Positions 62,864-64,000 of a stretch of 64,000 nt of DNA are shown in pieces. Each line of letters starts with the position of its first letter. Position 1 is the stretch's first letter. Position numbers and translations under genes: made by a program. The DNA lies in contig NZ_JAHKPZ010000004.1 of NCBI RefSeq assembly GCF_018860825.1, positions 248,001 through 312,000 on the forward strand. Direction: 5' to 3'. This DNA comes from Lacinutrix sp. C3R15 (GTDB lineage: Bacteria; Bacteroidota; Bacteroidia; Flavobacteriales; Flavobacteriaceae). The notes beneath the pieces were generated by a model. The model was not told where the DNA came from, ran no database searches, and saw only the letters and a program-made list of their open reading frames with translations.

Positions 62864-64000
62864 TTACTCTCTAAAAATTGGCTTCTCAAACAACAACCAT
62901 TTAAAACGAATACCTATCTCATTATAGGTGAATCCTGCTGCAGTTGCAGATGCAATATTACTTCGTGTAGCAAATATATTTGCCATACAACGAGTAGAAA
63001 ACTTATAACCTAATTTTCCTTGAAAGCGATAGGTACTTTGGCTGCTATCATTATCAATATATTGTAAACCAGTTGCAGCTGTTAGCTCATAAAACCATTC
63101 TTTAGGTTTTGCTGTGTTTTCGTCTTTAATAATATTAGCAAATACTTCAGCCGCATTAAATTTTTCTGGCGAAAAATAGATTGTTGGTACTTGGTTTTTA
63201 AAGGTTATGTATTGGTAGTTTATTCCTGCCTTTAAGGATGGTTTTGGTAAAATGTTATAATATAAAGAAGTAAATAATAAGTTTCTGGCATTATCATCAC
63301 TCTGGCTGGTATAAAAATACTGTGTAAACCAACCCAAGTTAAAATTTGTATTTAAACTGTAGTTTGCATAATAGTTGTTTTGTACAATTTCTCTGTCTAA
63401 TAATTCGGCATTAAAACTTTGTAATTCACGTTTATAACCAACGGTTAAATCTTGTAGTTTAAACGGTTTTATGTTTATAGAAATATCTGTTAAAAATTGG
63501 GTGTAGTCATTGGTAGTTGCTTTTGCCGAAGTTAAACCTGCTGTTCCTTTAAAAGTTGTGTTTGGGAATAATTGATAGGAAATACCTAAACTAAAGTCGT
63601 TTGAAGTTGCTTCGTTATTTGTTACAGGATTGTTTGTGCTTCTGTAATTATAACTTCCTAAGATTTTAAATTTTGTGGAAAAAGGAAATTCTAAAGTATT
63701 ATTAAATGCAAAAGCTTCGTTATCTCCATTATCAAAAGAGTAGGAAGCTTTTCCTTCATAAAAGGGAGTAAAGGTGGTGTTGAGGTTTTTTATAAAGTTT
63801 GTTGCATCTTTTTGGTTTTTGTAAAACTTCAAGGTGTTTTCTGCAGAAGTATATGCATCTTCATATTTTCCTAATGCTTTTAAAGCATTTGCATTTCCTA
63901 AGTTTCCATCAAAAGAAGTGCTGTCGTTAACCAAAATCTGGTCATAATCTTTTACACTTTTTTTAAAGTCACTTTTGTAAATGTTAAGTGTTGCACGTAA
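62864..64000 (-). CDS. TPR plus outer-membrane beta-barrel protein, N-terminus outside window
   Basis: The frame is open to base 64000, so the gene continues beyond the window and the TTG at 63934 is internal; 378 residues are visible. The first part (LRATLNIYKSDFKKSV; LGKYEDAYTSAENTLKFY) is TPR-like. From about residue 75 the sequence alternates like transmembrane strands of an outer membrane barrel (FNNTLEFPFSTKFKILGSYN, FSLGISYQLFPNTTF), ending IGIRFKWLLFEKPIFRE. Function unknown; an export or assembly pore with a TPR periplasmic domain is possible. Confidence 0.75.
   Translation of the reverse strand, partial: LRATLNIYKSDFKKSVKDYDQILVNDSTSFDGNLGNANALKALGKYEDAYTSAENTLKFYKNQKDATNFIKNLNTTFTPFYEGKASYSFDNGDNEAFAFNNTLEFPFSTKFKILGSYNYRSTNNPVTNNEATSNDFSLGISYQLFPNTTFKGTAGLTSAKATTNDYTQFLTDISINIKPFKLQDLTVGYKRELQSFNAELLDREIVQNNYYANYSLNTNFNLGWFTQYFYTSQSDDNARNLLFTSLYYNILPKPSLKAGINYQYITFKNQVPTIYFSPEKFNAAEVFANIIKDENTAKPKEWFYELTAATGLQYIDNDSSQSTYRFQGKLGYKFSTRCMANIFATRSNIASATAAGFTYNEIGIRFKWLLFEKPIFRE

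Overview
The window reads as chromosome of a marine-type member of the Flavobacteriaceae. The DNA is AT-rich, promoters carry the Bacteroidetes -7 box TAnnTTTG and no Shine-Dalgarno sites, and there are type IX secretion (T9SS) and gliding genes, C-terminal T9SS sorting domains, and familiar flavobacterial intergenic repeats. The genus cannot be fixed from sequence reading alone; Olleya, Lacinutrix and Winogradskyella relatives are plausible.

Bases 1-9963 hold a T9SS surface block: two large repeat-rich proteins with gliding-type (type B) sorting domains around a PorP/SprF-like outer membrane protein and a PorE-like TPR/propeller/OmpA protein. Bases 9985-21832 hold most of the haem pathway: hemB, a YchJ protein, hemF, a GNAT and an EI24 protein on the minus strand; hemE, a hemC-hemD fusion and hemA on the minus strand; then a divergent AraC regulator, hemH, a MATE pump and hemJ on the plus strand. 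Only hemL is not seen. Bases 21971-30243 are ordinary housekeeping: an NtrY-like kinase, a crotonase, a secreted protein, a second AraC regulator, a lipid operon (plsC, acyl-ACP desaturase, HD hydrolase), a bacilliredoxin and a DjlA-like co-chaperone.

Bases 30357-40648 are a metal-acquisition region. A TonB receptor, binding lipoprotein, ATPase and two permeases with winged-helix-like tails lie divergent to a DtxR/MntR-type regulator with a near-canonical box, followed by feoA, feoB and a small FeoB-associated cysteine-rich protein. The ABC operon is interrupted by intergenic repeats. Bases 40688-44824 hold an SCO protein, an M1 peptidase and RseP, then tRNA-Asn.

The most interesting part is 44910-61133. 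First, the 3' end of tRNA-Asn with its terminator is duplicated 5.7 kb downstream (65 of 66 bases), bracketing a small island with a TPR-LuxR regulator and a fibronectin/GEVED T9SS protein. Second, a seven-gene signalling operon (51450-57595) encodes a receiver protein, an H-NOX haem-NO sensor, a PAS histidine kinase, a FIST (NosP-like) protein, a second histidine kinase, an Hpt protein and a LytTR response regulator. Third, four promoters (the operon's own, one for a small orphan gene just upstream, one for a CAP lipoprotein and one for a T9SS-exported protein downstream) share the same layout: two copies of a 13-bp element with core TTYRTCT exactly 21 bp apart, then a -7 box 60-61 bp from the start of the second copy. 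I infer a local regulon in which two candidate NO-sensing branches feed Hpt and LytTR, and LytTR controls itself and secreted outputs.

The window ends with two thioredoxin-fold lipoproteins and a truncated TPR/outer-membrane-barrel gene on the minus strand.
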